63,306 nucleotides of DNA, taken from CAYXUG01 sp964468655 (GTDB taxonomy: Bacteria; Fidelibacterota; Marinisomatia; Marinisomatales; CAYXUG01). Shown piece after piece: positions 1 to 9,961 of the stretch; within the stretch, counting starts at the first letter, position 1; each line of letters begins with the position of its first letter. The notes beneath the pieces are model-generated. The model ran no database searches, was not told the DNA's origin, and saw only the letters and a program-made list of their open reading frames with translations. The stretch is from positions 1-63,306 of the forward strand of contig CAYXUG010000003.1 in NCBI GenBank assembly GCA_964468655.1, given 5' to 3'. The position numbers were made by a program, and so were the translations under genes.

Positions 1-56
1 TCTTTGGAGAAATTCATCTAAGGTGAGACCACCGCGGGTCATAACACGTTCCGTCT

Positions 57-2576
57 GTGTCGCCTCCCTCTCAAACCTTATGGGCGCCGGTAGATGGAGA
101 TATCACCATCACCTTTGATCAGGCGGTGGAGCCATCAACTATAAGCTCATCCAGTATCTATATCTTTGGCAACTGGATGGGAATTATGCCGGGAACGTTC
201 CAATTGGAGAATGGTAACACTCGGATTCGATTCACGCCCGATGTTCCCTTTTCAGTTGGGGAACTCATCACCATTTCAGTTTCAAAGGATGTTACGAGCA
301 GCGACGGTGATCCCCTCACCTTCGGCTACGCATGGCAGTACTGGACAGCGAGCGGTCCTGGAAGTCTTGATCTCGTCGAAATTGATCGATTTTCCACTCG
401 GCAAGAGGGAGAAGGATGGATTCAGACTTACGGTGCCTATGCCGGCGATCTAAACGGTGATGGCTGGCACGATTTCTCAGTTCCAAACGAGAGGTCGGAC
501 GATGTGAGAGTGTTCTTGAATGATGGCACGGGCAACTACGATCAGGACTTCGACATCTATCCGGTTCCGCCGAATTCCCGGCCAAGCACCAATCAGGGCG
601 CTGACTTTGATGGTGACGGACTGATGGACTTCGTCGTAGGCAACAGTTATTCGAACACCATAAGTGTGTTCATTGGTGACGGTCTTGGAGCCTTTTTTCC
701 ATCGGTCACTTATCCCGCAGATGAGAGTGTTCGGGGGTTGGGCGTCCTTGACCTCGATGGGGATGGAGACCCCGATATTGTTACAACCAACCGGAACGGC
801 AGCAATATCACCATTCTTCCCAACTCAGGCGGCGGAACGTTTGGAACGAGAATTCCCATTGAGGTTGGAGGCGTGAAGGAGAATGCGTGTGCCATCGCGG
901 ATATCAACGAGGACGGCATTCTGGATGCCTTCGTGGGTACCTACGAGAGTGAAGAGATTCTGGTTCTTTTGGGTGATGGACACGGCGGTCTAATTCCCAC
1001 ATCATCAGTGAGTTGCGAGGGGGCAGCGTGGATGGTCTTTGCGGGCGACGTGAATGGAGATGGACATGTGGATGTGGTATCAGCTAATGCATACACCGAT
1101 GAAGCCGCCGTGCTTTTCGGAGATGGCGAGGGTAATCTATCAGCCCCAGTTCTCCACCCTGTTATCGGCTTTCCGTTGGATATTAATCTGGGTGACCTGG
1201 ATGGTGATGGCGACCTCGATCTTGTGACGAGCAGTCTTGGCGTTCCCCATGACCACTTCGGGTTCAATTCTGTGGAAGAAGATACCGGGGCGTGGACGAT
1301 CTATGAAAATGACGGCTTTGGTAATTTTAGTAACCCAAGATTTCTTTATTCCCAGGACGCCGCTTCGTGTTGTACTCTGCATGATCGGGACAGAGACGGA
1401 GACCTTGACCTAACTGGCATTGATGAATCGGACGATTATATTTATGTGTTCGAGAATCTTGGCACGGATCTGGACCAGATGACAGTTGATCACATTTCTG
1501 GATGGAATTTGTTGGGACTGCCTCTCCAAGTTTCCAATTCCAACTATCAGGCGATTTTTCCCGACGCCATCACCGGGACGCTCTACTCCTTTACCGATGA
1601 GGGGGGATATGTGAACGAGTCAAACTTGGATTTTGGGAACGGTTACTGGCTCCGCTTCTCCGATGAAGGGTCGAATACCATTGCCGGATCGCCCTTTACC
1701 GAAGTAACGGTCTCCGTTGCGGAAGGGTGGAATCTGATTTCCGGCATCTCCACTACGGTTTCTGTTTTTGACATTGGCGATCCTGATAATCTGATCATTC
1801 CCGGCACACTATTCGGTTGGATAGGTATTTACGAGTTGTCGGAGGTCATTGAACCGGGGAATGGGTATTGGATTCGTGCCATTGGAAACGGAGAAATCAC
1901 CATTCCCGGCTCAGATGGTAGAAGGCGCGAAGCGGTTGATACTACAAGTCCATTAGAAAACGCCAGCTTTCTGGAGTTCACGAATGGAGAGGGTCACTCT
2001 CAGAAACTCTTCTTCGGCGGCCTAATTCCAGAAGGAGTAGAACTGAGTTATGGACTGCCTCCACTACCTCCCGGCGGACTGGACATCAGGTTTGAAGGCG
2101 ACAGGAGATGGCAGGAAGATGGAGGCGAGATTTCTGTGATGAACGATTCCTATCCACTAATTATCCGCTATGAAATCAGAGACACAAGCGGCGAGACTGG
2201 ATGGATGATCACGAACGAGGCGACAGGAGAAGACCACATTCTCTACGGTGACGGCACACTAGAGATCACATCGCCACTGGAAGGCCTTGCTCTGTCTCGA
2301 GCGGCAGTCCCAACCAGATTCGCTCTTTATCAAAATTATCCCAATCCCTTTAATCCGGTGACGACTATTCGCTATGGTCTGCCGGAAGCAGCCGATGTCC
2401 GGTTGGTGATTTACGACATCCTCGGCCGGGAAGTGACGAGCTTGATCAGCGGATTTTATCCTTCAGGATTTTATGACGTGGTGTGGGACGCCTCGAGTGT
2501 GTCGAGCGGCATCTACATCTATCAAGTGTCAACGGACTACGGACAACTCACCAAGAAACTGGTTCTGCTGAAATAA
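57..2576 (+). CDS. Secreted FG-GAP/VCBS-repeat protein with YPNPFNP-type C-terminal sorting domain (5' end probably missing)
   Basis: From GTG 57 the frame gives 839 aa. The N-terminus begins inside an Ig-like Big_5-type fold (about residues 5-95) with no signal peptide. Residues about 125-470 hold seven calcium-binding FG-GAP/VCBS motifs of the type DLNGDG, DFDGDG, DLDGDG, DVNGDG. Two WNLLGLP/GNGYW-type modules follow, then a C-terminal sorting domain with YQNYPNPFNP and SSGIYIYQV. Proteins of this class are exported and then carried to the surface by a type IX-like system. In-frame stops at 24-26 and 42-44 exclude a longer protein in this frame, so the gene looks truncated or frameshifted near base 57. 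Domain calls are firm; cargo function is unknown. Confidence 0.85.
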   Translation: MSPPSQTLWAPVDGDITITFDQAVEPSTISSSSIYIFGNWMGIMPGTFQLENGNTRIRFTPDVPFSVGELITISVSKDVTSSDGDPLTFGYAWQYWTASGPGSLDLVEIDRFSTRQEGEGWIQTYGAYAGDLNGDGWHDFSVPNERSDDVRVFLNDGTGNYDQDFDIYPVPPNSRPSTNQGADFDGDGLMDFVVGNSYSNTISVFIGDGLGAFFPSVTYPADESVRGLGVLDLDGDGDPDIVTTNRNGSNITILPNSGGGTFGTRIPIEVGGVKENACAIADINEDGILDAFVGTYESEEILVLLGDGHGGLIPTSSVSCEGAAWMVFAGDVNGDGHVDVVSANAYTDEAAVLFGDGEGNLSAPVLHPVIGFPLDINLGDLDGDGDLDLVTSSLGVPHDHFGFNSVEEDTGAWTIYENDGFGNFSNPRFLYSQDAASCCTLHDRDRDGDLDLTGIDESDDYIYVFENLGTDLDQMTVDHISGWNLLGLPLQVSNSNYQAIFPDAITGTLYSFTDEGGYVNESNLDFGNGYWLRFSDEGSNTIAGSPFTEVTVSVAEGWNLISGISTTVSVFDIGDPDNLIIPGTLFGWIGIYELSEVIEPGNGYWIRAIGNGEITIPGSDGRRREAVDTTSPLENASFLEFTNGEGHSQKLFFGGLIPEGVELSYGLPPLPPGGLDIRFEGDRRWQEDGGEISVMNDSYPLIIRYEIRDTSGETGWMITNEATGEDHILYGDGTLEITSPLEGLALSRAAVPTRFALYQNYPNPFNPVTTIRYGLPEAADVRLVIYDILGREVTSLISGFYPSGFYDVVWDASSVSSGIYIYQVSTDYGQLTKKLVLLK

Positions 2577-2602
2577 TCCGTACAGAACGATATCTGTTAT
2601 TC

Positions 2603-3445
2603 ATGCTCGCTGTGCTCATCACGTCGGCAGCTACCGCTACCATTATCAGCATTCCTGAGGACTATCCCACGATTCAGGAGGGGATTAATGCTGCCACAAC
2701 AGGCGACTCCGTTCTCGTTGCACCGGGCACGTACGTTGAAAATATCAACTACAACGGCAAGAACATGGTGGTTGGCTCTTGGTTCTTGGTTACTGGTGAT
2801 ACAAGCTACATCTCGCAGACGGTGATTGATGGGAACCAAAGTGGGAGTGTGGTGACGTTTGAGAGTGGAGAAAATTCCAACGCACAATTAACCGGGTTTA
2901 CCATTACAAACGGTACGACTGTGACTGGCGGCGGGATTTATTGCCAAGGTTCTATTCCGAGTTTGATTAATACTATTCTATGGAACGATTTGCCGCAGGA
3001 GATTTATATCGGTTCAGGTTCAGTTAATGTATTTTACTCCGGTATTCAGGGAGGCTGGGAAGGCGAAGGCAACATTGACACCGATCCCCTCTTTGTCGAT
3101 CCCGAAAACGGTGATTTTACATTGCAATCTAACTCCCCCTGCATTGATGCAGGCACAGACTTCTTTGTCTGGGAAGGAGACACATTGGTGGATATGTCCC
3201 TTGACGATTATTATGGCACAGCTCCCGATATGGGAGTGTTTGAGTGGACAGGGTCGGAATATCTTTTAGGTGATGTGAATGGCGATGGTGTAGTAGACAT
3301 TTTTGATATTATTATTGTTGTAGATTTTATTCTTGGTAACCAAACTCTCACACCTTCACAATTTACCGCTGCTGATCTCAATCACGATATGTTTATCGAT
3401 GTGTTTGATGTTGTGTTGCTTGTAGAAGTCATTTTAGGAAATTAA
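2603..3445 (+). CDS. Secreted short beta-helix protein with C-terminal dockerin-like repeats
   Basis: 280 aa from ATG 2603. Starts with a hydrophobic signal-like segment, then the IPEDYPTIQEGINAA opening typical of right-handed beta-helix proteins. The helix is short: one GFTITNGTTVTGGGIYC turn leads directly to the NTILWND and PCIDAG closing motifs. The last 60 residues hold two dockerin/EF-hand-like repeats (GDVNGDGVVDIFD and ADLNHDMFIDVFD). Only 26 bases separate it from the upstream gene, so the two are probably co-transcribed. The start is uncertain: the frame continues upstream through residues IIRTERYLLF, which would make a better signal peptide but has only ATA or ATC as start. Probable surface or scaffolded protein; substrate unknown. 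Confidence 0.75.
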   Translation: MLAVLITSAATATIISIPEDYPTIQEGINAATTGDSVLVAPGTYVENINYNGKNMVVGSWFLVTGDTSYISQTVIDGNQSGSVVTFESGENSNAQLTGFTITNGTTVTGGGIYCQGSIPSLINTILWNDLPQEIYIGSGSVNVFYSGIQGGWEGEGNIDTDPLFVDPENGDFTLQSNSPCIDAGTDFFVWEGDTLVDMSLDDYYGTAPDMGVFEWTGSEYLLGDVNGDGVVDIFDIIIVVDFILGNQTLTPSQFTAADLNHDMFIDVFDVVLLVEVILGN

Positions 3446-3591
3446 AAAGCACAATATTCCCAAACAAAAATCGAGGATCTATTTTTCAATTCCTTTCTTC
3501 GTGTATTTACCTTAGATAAGTTCTTTCCACCTGCAATTTTTGTGTGGTATATTTCGCTTCATTTTAAATCCACCTAATACATTAAATTCTG

Positions 3592-6500
3592 TTGAAAAAA
3601 CTTCTTTTATTCTTTAAGCCGGTATTATTGGTACTTCTGTCATTAGCAGCGGGGCAGAGTACAGACCACCTCCTCATCTCCGAATTTGTTTTGGCTCCCA
3701 GTGATGTTGAGTTTATTGAACTGTATAACCCCACATCGTCAACCATTGATCTTTCGGATTATTACATCACTGACGGAACGGATTCGTCCGCAAGTGAATA
3801 TTATTACCGGCTGCCGGAAGATTCCTCGTTTTACAGCGGTACAAGTTCTGATTTTATTGCACGGTTCCCGAGCGGGAGTACCATAGGAGTTGAACAATAT
3901 GTAATTCTGGCTAAGCTGACATCTGAGTTTAACGCAAATTACGGATTCAATCCCGATTTTGAGTTTCAGTCTGACAGCGATGATGTGCCTGATATGAGGG
4001 ATGCAGTGGACAGTGAAGCCACCATAGGGACAACATCGGGCGGTTATTTATCCAATTCCAGTGAAGTGCTCATTTTGTTCAAATGGGATGGAGAAAGTGA
4101 TCTTGTTGAGGATGTGGACTACGTAACCTGGGGGAATCAAAGTAAAGGTGTGGATAAAACAGGAATTGCCATTGATGGTCCTGATTCAGACAGCGATTTA
4201 TCTCAGTACCTGGATGATACCTCAATTGACCTTCAGTCTTTTACTGCCACAACTAGTACCACCGGAAAGTCCATACAAAGGCAATTTCCTTATGAAGTTG
4301 GAGAAACATCAGCAGGTGGGAATGGGATGACAGGTAACAATGAAACGGGTGAAAACCTTGATTCAGCTTTCGTGGAATATTCAGTTACACCCGGATTTGG
4401 AATGTGGGAGACATCACCACAAATCACAAGTGTGGATTACTCACCTGATGTGCCAGTGGTAGGGGATACATTGACAGTTTCAGGAGCTATCACCGATATT
4501 GACGGCACTGTTGTAACAGCCAGATTGATTTATAATCAAGCTGAAAATGATTCGGTTGACATGACCACATTGGACGGTGAAAACTATTCGGGATCTGTGG
4601 AATTGATCTCTGATGATCAGTTTAGATTCACTATAAAAGCAGTGGATGACAGTGGGAATGTTACCATAAGTCCTGAAATTACGGTTGAAATTCAGTCGAG
4701 TAATCCGCCTGAAATTATTTTTCTCAGTCACAATCCGGCTTCGCCAACTGCGGACGATTCTGTTCGTATTAGTTTAGTGGCGGTTGAAGATAATGAAATT
4801 GATTCTGCGACTTTAAATTATACTCTTGATGAAAATCCCGGCAATCAATCAGAGTTTATTACCATTGAAATGACTGCAGATTCAGTTGTAATTGATACAT
4901 TTTATTATTCCACTTTTATTCCTCCTTTTGATTTTGGTACTCAAGTCACCTATTATTCAGTTATTACAGATAACCATGGTCTTAAGGACTCTACTAGTCT
5001 TGATTTAGCGCGCCAATACACAATTTTATCATCTTCGAGTATTACTATTGCTGAAATACGTGAAAACATTGATGATTTGGATGGACAAACGATTACGGTA
5101 GATGGTGTAATAACAGTTCCTATGGACATTATTAGAACAGATATCCATGAAGCTTTTTTACAGGATGAGTCGGGGCAGGGAATCGTCATTTTTTCATATG
5201 ATGCGGACCCGTCAATACAACGTGGTGATTCCATTATGATAACAGCAACGGTAGATGAGTTCGAGGGGAAACCGGAATTGATTGATTATTCAATTACAAC
5301 TTTAGACACAAATGCAACAATTCCCTTTGTTGAAATCAATATTCAGGAATTTAACAGCTTAGACTATTCGTACACTTTTGTGAAGTTGGAAGGAACAATC
5401 ATAGCAAGATCAAATCCAGGTGGATCAAATACCGGTGCAAATATAGTTATTCAGGATGAATCAGGAGGAGCTACAACAATCAGAATCTGGAATTCCACCA
5501 ACATTCTTTACAATGAAAGTTATGAAATTGTAAATACAGAATTAGACTCACTCCTTCAGGTTGGTAATGTAATTGAAGTGAGCGGTATTGGTGATTCTTA
5601 CGAAGGAAGTTCACAAATACTTCCAGCATTTGAAAATGATATTGTTATTTTGGAAGTCAACGAACCTGAGCCAACGCCGGATTTGTCAATTGCTGAAATA
5701 CGTGAAAACATTGATGATTTGGATGGACAAACGATTACGGTAGATGGTGTAATAACAGTTCCTATGGACATTATTAGAACAGATATCCATGAAGCTTTTT
5801 TACAGGATGAGTCGGGGCAGGGAATCGTCATTTTTTCATATGATGCGGACCCGTCAATACAACGTGGTGATTCCATTATGATAACAGCAACGGTAGATGA
5901 GTTCGAGGGGAAACCGGAATTGATTGATTATTCAATTACAACTTTAGACACAAATGCAGCAATACCATTTGTTGACCTCGATATTCAGGAATTCAATACC
6001 TTAGAATATTCGTACACCTTTGTGAAATTGTGGGGGAGAATTATTGCACGGTCAAATCCGACACCAACAAATTCCGGTGCAAATATAGATATTCAGGATG
6101 AATCAGGAGGAGTTACAACAATCAGAATCTGGAATTCCACCAACATTCTTTACAATGAAAATAATGAAATTTTAAATACAGAATTGGATTCATTGCTTCA
6201 AATCGGTACTGATATTGAAGTTTACGGTATTGGTGATTCATTCAGTGGAAGCTCACAAATACTGCCCGCTTATGCAGAGGATATCAGCGAAAAACTAGAA
6301 GGAATTGCAGGTGATTTTGAAACTTCCTTAGAGATTGAACCTTACCCGTTTGTCCCTCAATGGGGAGAAGTTATTAAATACACTTATAGTTTTCCGGACA
6401 ATGCAAGAATTAAGCTGAGAGTGTTTGACTTATCAGGTAGGTTCATAACCACACTTTTTGATGAATTCAGAGGAATCTCATTTTATAAAGAAGCCATCTG

Positions 6501-6633
6501 GGATGGCAGAAATGATCTGAACGAGGTTGTTCCACCGGGAGTGTACCTCATGCATTTGGAGGTTACGGATAAACTGAAGGGAAAAACGACAACGGATGTA
6601 GCGCCGGTGGTCATTGGCGTGAGAATGAAATGA
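3592..6633 (+). CDS. Secreted lamin-tail-domain protein with tandem OB-fold-like repeats and FlgD-like C-terminus
   Basis: 1013 aa, TTG start followed by a clean signal peptide (KKLLLFFKPVLLVLL...AAGQS). Residues about 24-200 form a lamin-tail domain (LLISEFVL...EFIELYNP). Ig-like segments follow (about 275-480). Two tandem modules of 214 residues begin near 486 and 700 (AEIRENIDDLDGQTITVDGVI) and resemble the OB-fold nucleic-acid-binding domains of secreted nucleases. The C-terminus is FlgD-like (LRVFDLSGRFITTL...WDGRND). In the extracellular nuclease ExeM, lamin-tail and OB-like domains are fused to an EEP nuclease; here EEP proteins lie separately at 11356-14203. First gene of an overlapping run, sharing ATGA with the next gene. 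Confidence 0.8.
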   Translation: MKKLLLFFKPVLLVLLSLAAGQSTDHLLISEFVLAPSDVEFIELYNPTSSTIDLSDYYITDGTDSSASEYYYRLPEDSSFYSGTSSDFIARFPSGSTIGVEQYVILAKLTSEFNANYGFNPDFEFQSDSDDVPDMRDAVDSEATIGTTSGGYLSNSSEVLILFKWDGESDLVEDVDYVTWGNQSKGVDKTGIAIDGPDSDSDLSQYLDDTSIDLQSFTATTSTTGKSIQRQFPYEVGETSAGGNGMTGNNETGENLDSAFVEYSVTPGFGMWETSPQITSVDYSPDVPVVGDTLTVSGAITDIDGTVVTARLIYNQAENDSVDMTTLDGENYSGSVELISDDQFRFTIKAVDDSGNVTISPEITVEIQSSNPPEIIFLSHNPASPTADDSVRISLVAVEDNEIDSATLNYTLDENPGNQSEFITIEMTADSVVIDTFYYSTFIPPFDFGTQVTYYSVITDNHGLKDSTSLDLARQYTILSSSSITIAEIRENIDDLDGQTITVDGVITVPMDIIRTDIHEAFLQDESGQGIVIFSYDADPSIQRGDSIMITATVDEFEGKPELIDYSITTLDTNATIPFVEINIQEFNSLDYSYTFVKLEGTIIARSNPGGSNTGANIVIQDESGGATTIRIWNSTNILYNESYEIVNTELDSLLQVGNVIEVSGIGDSYEGSSQILPAFENDIVILEVNEPEPTPDLSIAEIRENIDDLDGQTITVDGVITVPMDIIRTDIHEAFLQDESGQGIVIFSYDADPSIQRGDSIMITATVDEFEGKPELIDYSITTLDTNAAIPFVDLDIQEFNTLEYSYTFVKLWGRIIARSNPTPTNSGANIDIQDESGGVTTIRIWNSTNILYNENNEILNTELDSLLQIGTDIEVYGIGDSFSGSSQILPAYAEDISEKLEGIAGDFETSLEIEPYPFVPQWGEVIKYTYSFPDNARIKLRVFDLSGRFITTLFDEFRGISFYKEAIWDGRNDLNEVVPPGVYLMHLEVTDKLKGKTTTDVAPVVIGVRMK
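5047..5316 (+). repeat. 270-bp direct repeat, copy 1, inside the lamin-tail gene
   Basis: This segment encodes residues 486-575 and matches 5689-5958 base for base by eye, at an offset of exactly 642 bases (214 codons). Sequence after the repeat (from 5317) is homologous but visibly diverged. Confidence 0.95.
5689..5958 (+). repeat. 270-bp direct repeat, copy 2, inside the lamin-tail gene
   Basis: Second exact copy, encoding residues 700-789. It keeps the reading frame and doubles the OB-like module. Exact identity next to diverged flanks points to recent gene conversion or unequal crossing-over. Confidence 0.95.
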
Positions 6634-7514
6634 AGAAGTTCCTTATCATAATTGGGTTTTGGTTTTGCATCCTTTCTGGGCAGGTTACATCAGATTATCT
6701 GTACAAAGGTCCTCGAACAGCCGCATTGGCAGGTAGCTCTATCGGCCGAACAAGTGATGGCTGGGCAATCTTCAATAATCCTGCCGGGCTTTCTCAGGTG
6801 GAGGGAATGTCTATTGTTGCCGGTTCGCAAAAAATATTTAATCTATCTTTCCTGCCCTATACCGTGGCAGGCGGAACATTTAATCTGAAGAATGCCGGTG
6901 TTATTGGCGCTGGTGTGGAAACCATGTCTGTGAAATATGATGCTATCAAATTAACCAGTGAGACAGCCATCAGATTTAGTCACGGATTTTATCTGCAGAA
7001 AGATGTTATTTCTTCGCTTGCGTTTGGTTATTCGCTGAAATTCTTCCAGTTGGATTATGGTCAATCTGCCGGACCCTCCGGGGATGGAACCGATGGTGTA
7101 AATCTTGGAAAAGGTAATGCTATAGGACTTGATATAGGTTTGCAGGCATCTCTCCGCGATCGGCACTGGATTGGTGTATTTGTTTCAAATATTAATCGAC
7201 CTAAAATTGGAGAAGGGTCTACTTCAACTCCACTCCCTCAACGGCTTCAGGCAGGATTCGGCTATTCCCCGTATTCTGTAGTCTGGACATACTTCTCACT
7301 CACCAAAGCGGTGAATCACGATACTCAGTACCACGCCGGAATTGAGTACTACCTCTTTAAAAATATAAGATTAATGTTTGGGACGCATACCGGTCCTTCC
7401 CGGTTTGGTGCCGGTATTTCTGCTGATCTCAATTTTCTTAATATCAGCTACGGACTTATTACCCACCCTGTTTTACCATTAACGCATCAATTTTCCTTTG
7501 GAGCCAATCTGTGA
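6630..7514 (+). CDS. PorV/UPF0164-like outer-membrane beta-barrel protein
   Basis: 294 aa. It opens with a signal peptide and then the family hallmark GPRTAALAGSSIGRTSDGWA followed by NNPAGL, as in PorV/PorQ-like and UPF0164 proteins. The rest is alternating beta-strand sequence and ends in an aromatic strand (HQFSFGANL). PorV-family proteins act in the outer membrane as acceptors or shuttles for type IX cargo; such a role would fit the sorted proteins nearby but is inferred. It overlaps both neighbours by four bases, which suggests translational coupling. Confidence 0.8.
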   Translation: MKKFLIIIGFWFCILSGQVTSDYLYKGPRTAALAGSSIGRTSDGWAIFNNPAGLSQVEGMSIVAGSQKIFNLSFLPYTVAGGTFNLKNAGVIGAGVETMSVKYDAIKLTSETAIRFSHGFYLQKDVISSLAFGYSLKFFQLDYGQSAGPSGDGTDGVNLGKGNAIGLDIGLQASLRDRHWIGVFVSNINRPKIGEGSTSTPLPQRLQAGFGYSPYSVVWTYFSLTKAVNHDTQYHAGIEYYLFKNIRLMFGTHTGPSRFGAGISADLNFLNISYGLITHPVLPLTHQFSFGANL

Positions 7515-9961
7515 AGCGTTTTTCTTTCACATTGATAATTTTGTTTGTTGGATTACTTTCTGCTGAACAGGTTGATCTTAACCTCGCATCTCTGGATGAA
7601 ATTAAGACACTCCCGCTTACAGATGAACAGGCAGAAGCCATTTATGATCGTCTTCTATTCCAGGGTCCATTTATATCAGTTTATGATTTAATGGATATTG
7701 AGGGGATGGATGTTGAAACATTCGCAATTATTAAACCGCTGATCATCATTTCAAAAGCAGCGAAAGATGGCGCAATAAACCGCCTGCAGGATGCATACCG
7801 AAAAGTGGAACGATGGACATCCATTGAAGGCGCAAATGAGGGAATGATTGAACAGTGGCTTGACCGGCTATCTGAACCTGTCCATATTATGTCCGCAACT
7901 TACGATGATCTTGTGGCGTTGCAGAATGTGAGCCCTGTGGACGCAGTGGCCGTTGTAAAAAAGCAGCAGCAAAAGGGAGGAATTGGTTATCCCAAAGCTC
8001 TGCGTGGCGCACCGGGACTTTCCTATTGGGGATACCGGAATATGATTGATTTTGTTACGTTTGATTCATCGCCTGAATTGAGTGAGAAACATTTCTGGTA
8101 TAACCTTACATGGAAAACTGTACCATCATCAACATCATTTGATGAAGAATCGGAATCGCCGGAAGCTGCTAACAGTTATCCACCTGCAGTTAACCATAAA
8201 TTGGTTTATTCTCCCAATAACCAATCGAAATTTTTAATGGCTTACCACCGGCAGTTAGGTGAAGAAAACAGGAGAATTGCTATTGGGAGCTTTGAAATCC
8301 CTGAATTTAAATTTTCATATAGTTTTAAAGGGAAAGGAAAAAATGTTTTTCAATTAGACCGCATGGTTTTCGGTAATTATTCAGTTACCATTGGGCAGGG
8401 AGTGGTCTTTGAAAGTACCGATTTCTGGTCCCCTCGCAGATCGGGTTACAGTTGGAGTAAACGTATTCATGGAATTTTACCTGACATATCTCAAACAAGG
8501 GAATATGCATTAAGGGGTGCCGCACTTCAGGGAAGGTTTGCGAATATCAAATTTCTCGGATTTATTTCCAAACACCCTCGGGACGCAGTGCTGAATATTG
8601 ACGGTTCCTTCACCTCTTTAATTACCATGTATCCACGAAGGGACTCGGTGTCTGCTGATGGGTTAATGGTACCTCTTACCAATACGGTTGAGGAAGTAAC
8701 CTGGGGTGGGAATATGCGGTTTGAAATTCAACCGGGGACATTTGTGGGATTCACTACGTATGAAAGTCTTTATGACAAAGAATTGAAACCTGACATATTA
8801 CGATCTGTCGTTGCAATTGATGAGCAGGAAAAATATTTGACTCAAATTGGAAATGCGGCAGACACTGAAATTGCCGCTATGTACAGTTCAGCAGGTTCTT
8901 CACCATTGTGGTCAGCCGCTAAAAGTGTAAGGCGTTTACATGGATTAGAATTTTCGGCTGTTTTAAGGGATATTGCTATCCAGGGTGAATTGGGTATTCT
9001 TGATAAAGATGGGAAAATTTCAGATATTAAGAGTGACCCCAAGGCATTGGTGGTAACTTCTTTTTTACAAGTAAATAATCTTAATTTATTAGCAGTTTAT
9101 AGAGACTATGATTTGGAATATGATAACCCGTATCAGAGGTCGTTTTCGAATTATCAGCGGTATAAGAGCACCATTTTTGAAGATGTGTTTTATTTAAAGG
9201 ATCCGGTGTTTGGGTATCTGTATTCAGGCAATTCCCAGCCACAGGCAGAACGTGGCATTTATCTTTCCAGCCGGTATCAGTTTCACCGCCAGTGGGTCAC
9301 CACCAATGAAATTGATATGTGGACCCGGGTTGCTGACAATTCAAAATATTACAGAATTGTTGCACGGTTTGAATATAGGCCGGTGTTCAACTATCGCTTC
9401 AAGATTCGTCAGAAGTGGCAGCAGCGTGCATCCTTTAACGATTGGACACCTACCGGATTTGATTCCAGAGAGACTCGCCTGGAAGCCATCCTCCGGCTTT
9501 CGAGATACGATAACCTTCGCCTGCTTTATGCACTGAACAAAGTACTGTTCAGTCCAAGGAGACGACTCTCACTCGACCTCGGGTCATTGGGTGAATCCAA
9601 TTCCATGGTAGGCGCCAGCGCTTTAAAGAGTGAAGCCATCGGTTTTACCGTAATACACAATTTTTCTGACAGAATGAAAGTGCTCGGTTCTGTCATCATG
9701 TATAACGGCTTTTTCTGGAATTTTGAAGATACCGATTTCAGGGTATTCGATTCACCGAAAGACGCATTACGGTGGTGGGTTACATTCTTTACACGCATTG
9801 GCGATAGATGGGCTATGCGGTTTAAAATATCCACAGATGCTTCTTATCCCATAACCAATTATAATTTTGCTATTGAAGATTATGAAAGAATTCAATGGTC
9901 TGGTCTCAGTAGCCAAAATGAATCAATAGATTTCAGGATTCAACTGGATTATGCGTATTAA
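7511..9961 (+). CDS. Helix-hairpin-helix domain fused to a large outer-membrane barrel-like protein
   Basis: 816 aa from GTG 7511, which overlaps the upstream TGA. A signal peptide (KRFSFTLIILFVGLLSAEQ) is followed at once by a ComEA-like helix-hairpin-helix pair (VDLNLASLDEIKTLPLTDEQA and the second hairpin near residues 50-75), normally a DNA-binding or protein-interaction fold. A third short HHH-like segment lies near residues 110-135. From about residue 170 the sequence is aromatic, strand-rich and ends in a typical outer-membrane barrel strand. Proteins with this architecture occur widely in FCB bacteria, without an experimentally defined function that I know of. Confidence 0.75.
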   Translation: MKRFSFTLIILFVGLLSAEQVDLNLASLDEIKTLPLTDEQAEAIYDRLLFQGPFISVYDLMDIEGMDVETFAIIKPLIIISKAAKDGAINRLQDAYRKVERWTSIEGANEGMIEQWLDRLSEPVHIMSATYDDLVALQNVSPVDAVAVVKKQQQKGGIGYPKALRGAPGLSYWGYRNMIDFVTFDSSPELSEKHFWYNLTWKTVPSSTSFDEESESPEAANSYPPAVNHKLVYSPNNQSKFLMAYHRQLGEENRRIAIGSFEIPEFKFSYSFKGKGKNVFQLDRMVFGNYSVTIGQGVVFESTDFWSPRRSGYSWSKRIHGILPDISQTREYALRGAALQGRFANIKFLGFISKHPRDAVLNIDGSFTSLITMYPRRDSVSADGLMVPLTNTVEEVTWGGNMRFEIQPGTFVGFTTYESLYDKELKPDILRSVVAIDEQEKYLTQIGNAADTEIAAMYSSAGSSPLWSAAKSVRRLHGLEFSAVLRDIAIQGELGILDKDGKISDIKSDPKALVVTSFLQVNNLNLLAVYRDYDLEYDNPYQRSFSNYQRYKSTIFEDVFYLKDPVFGYLYSGNSQPQAERGIYLSSRYQFHRQWVTTNEIDMWTRVADNSKYYRIVARFEYRPVFNYRFKIRQKWQQRASFNDWTPTGFDSRETRLEAILRLSRYDNLRLLYALNKVLFSPRRRLSLDLGSLGESNSMVGASALKSEAIGFTVIHNFSDRMKVLGSVIMYNGFFWNFEDTDFRVFDSPKDALRWWVTFFTRIGDRWAMRFKISTDASYPITNYNFAIEDYERIQWSGLSSQNESIDFRIQLDYAY

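Noticed and set aside
1..42. Partial minus-strand gene beginning MTRGGLTLDEF
   Set aside because: Looks coding-like but only 14 codons are inside the window and no family can be assigned; noted under findings only.
5047..5958. CRISPR or mobile element explanation of the 270-bp repeat
   Set aside because: Both copies are in frame inside one gene and encode the same protein domain; no spacers, no transposase, no terminal inverted repeats.
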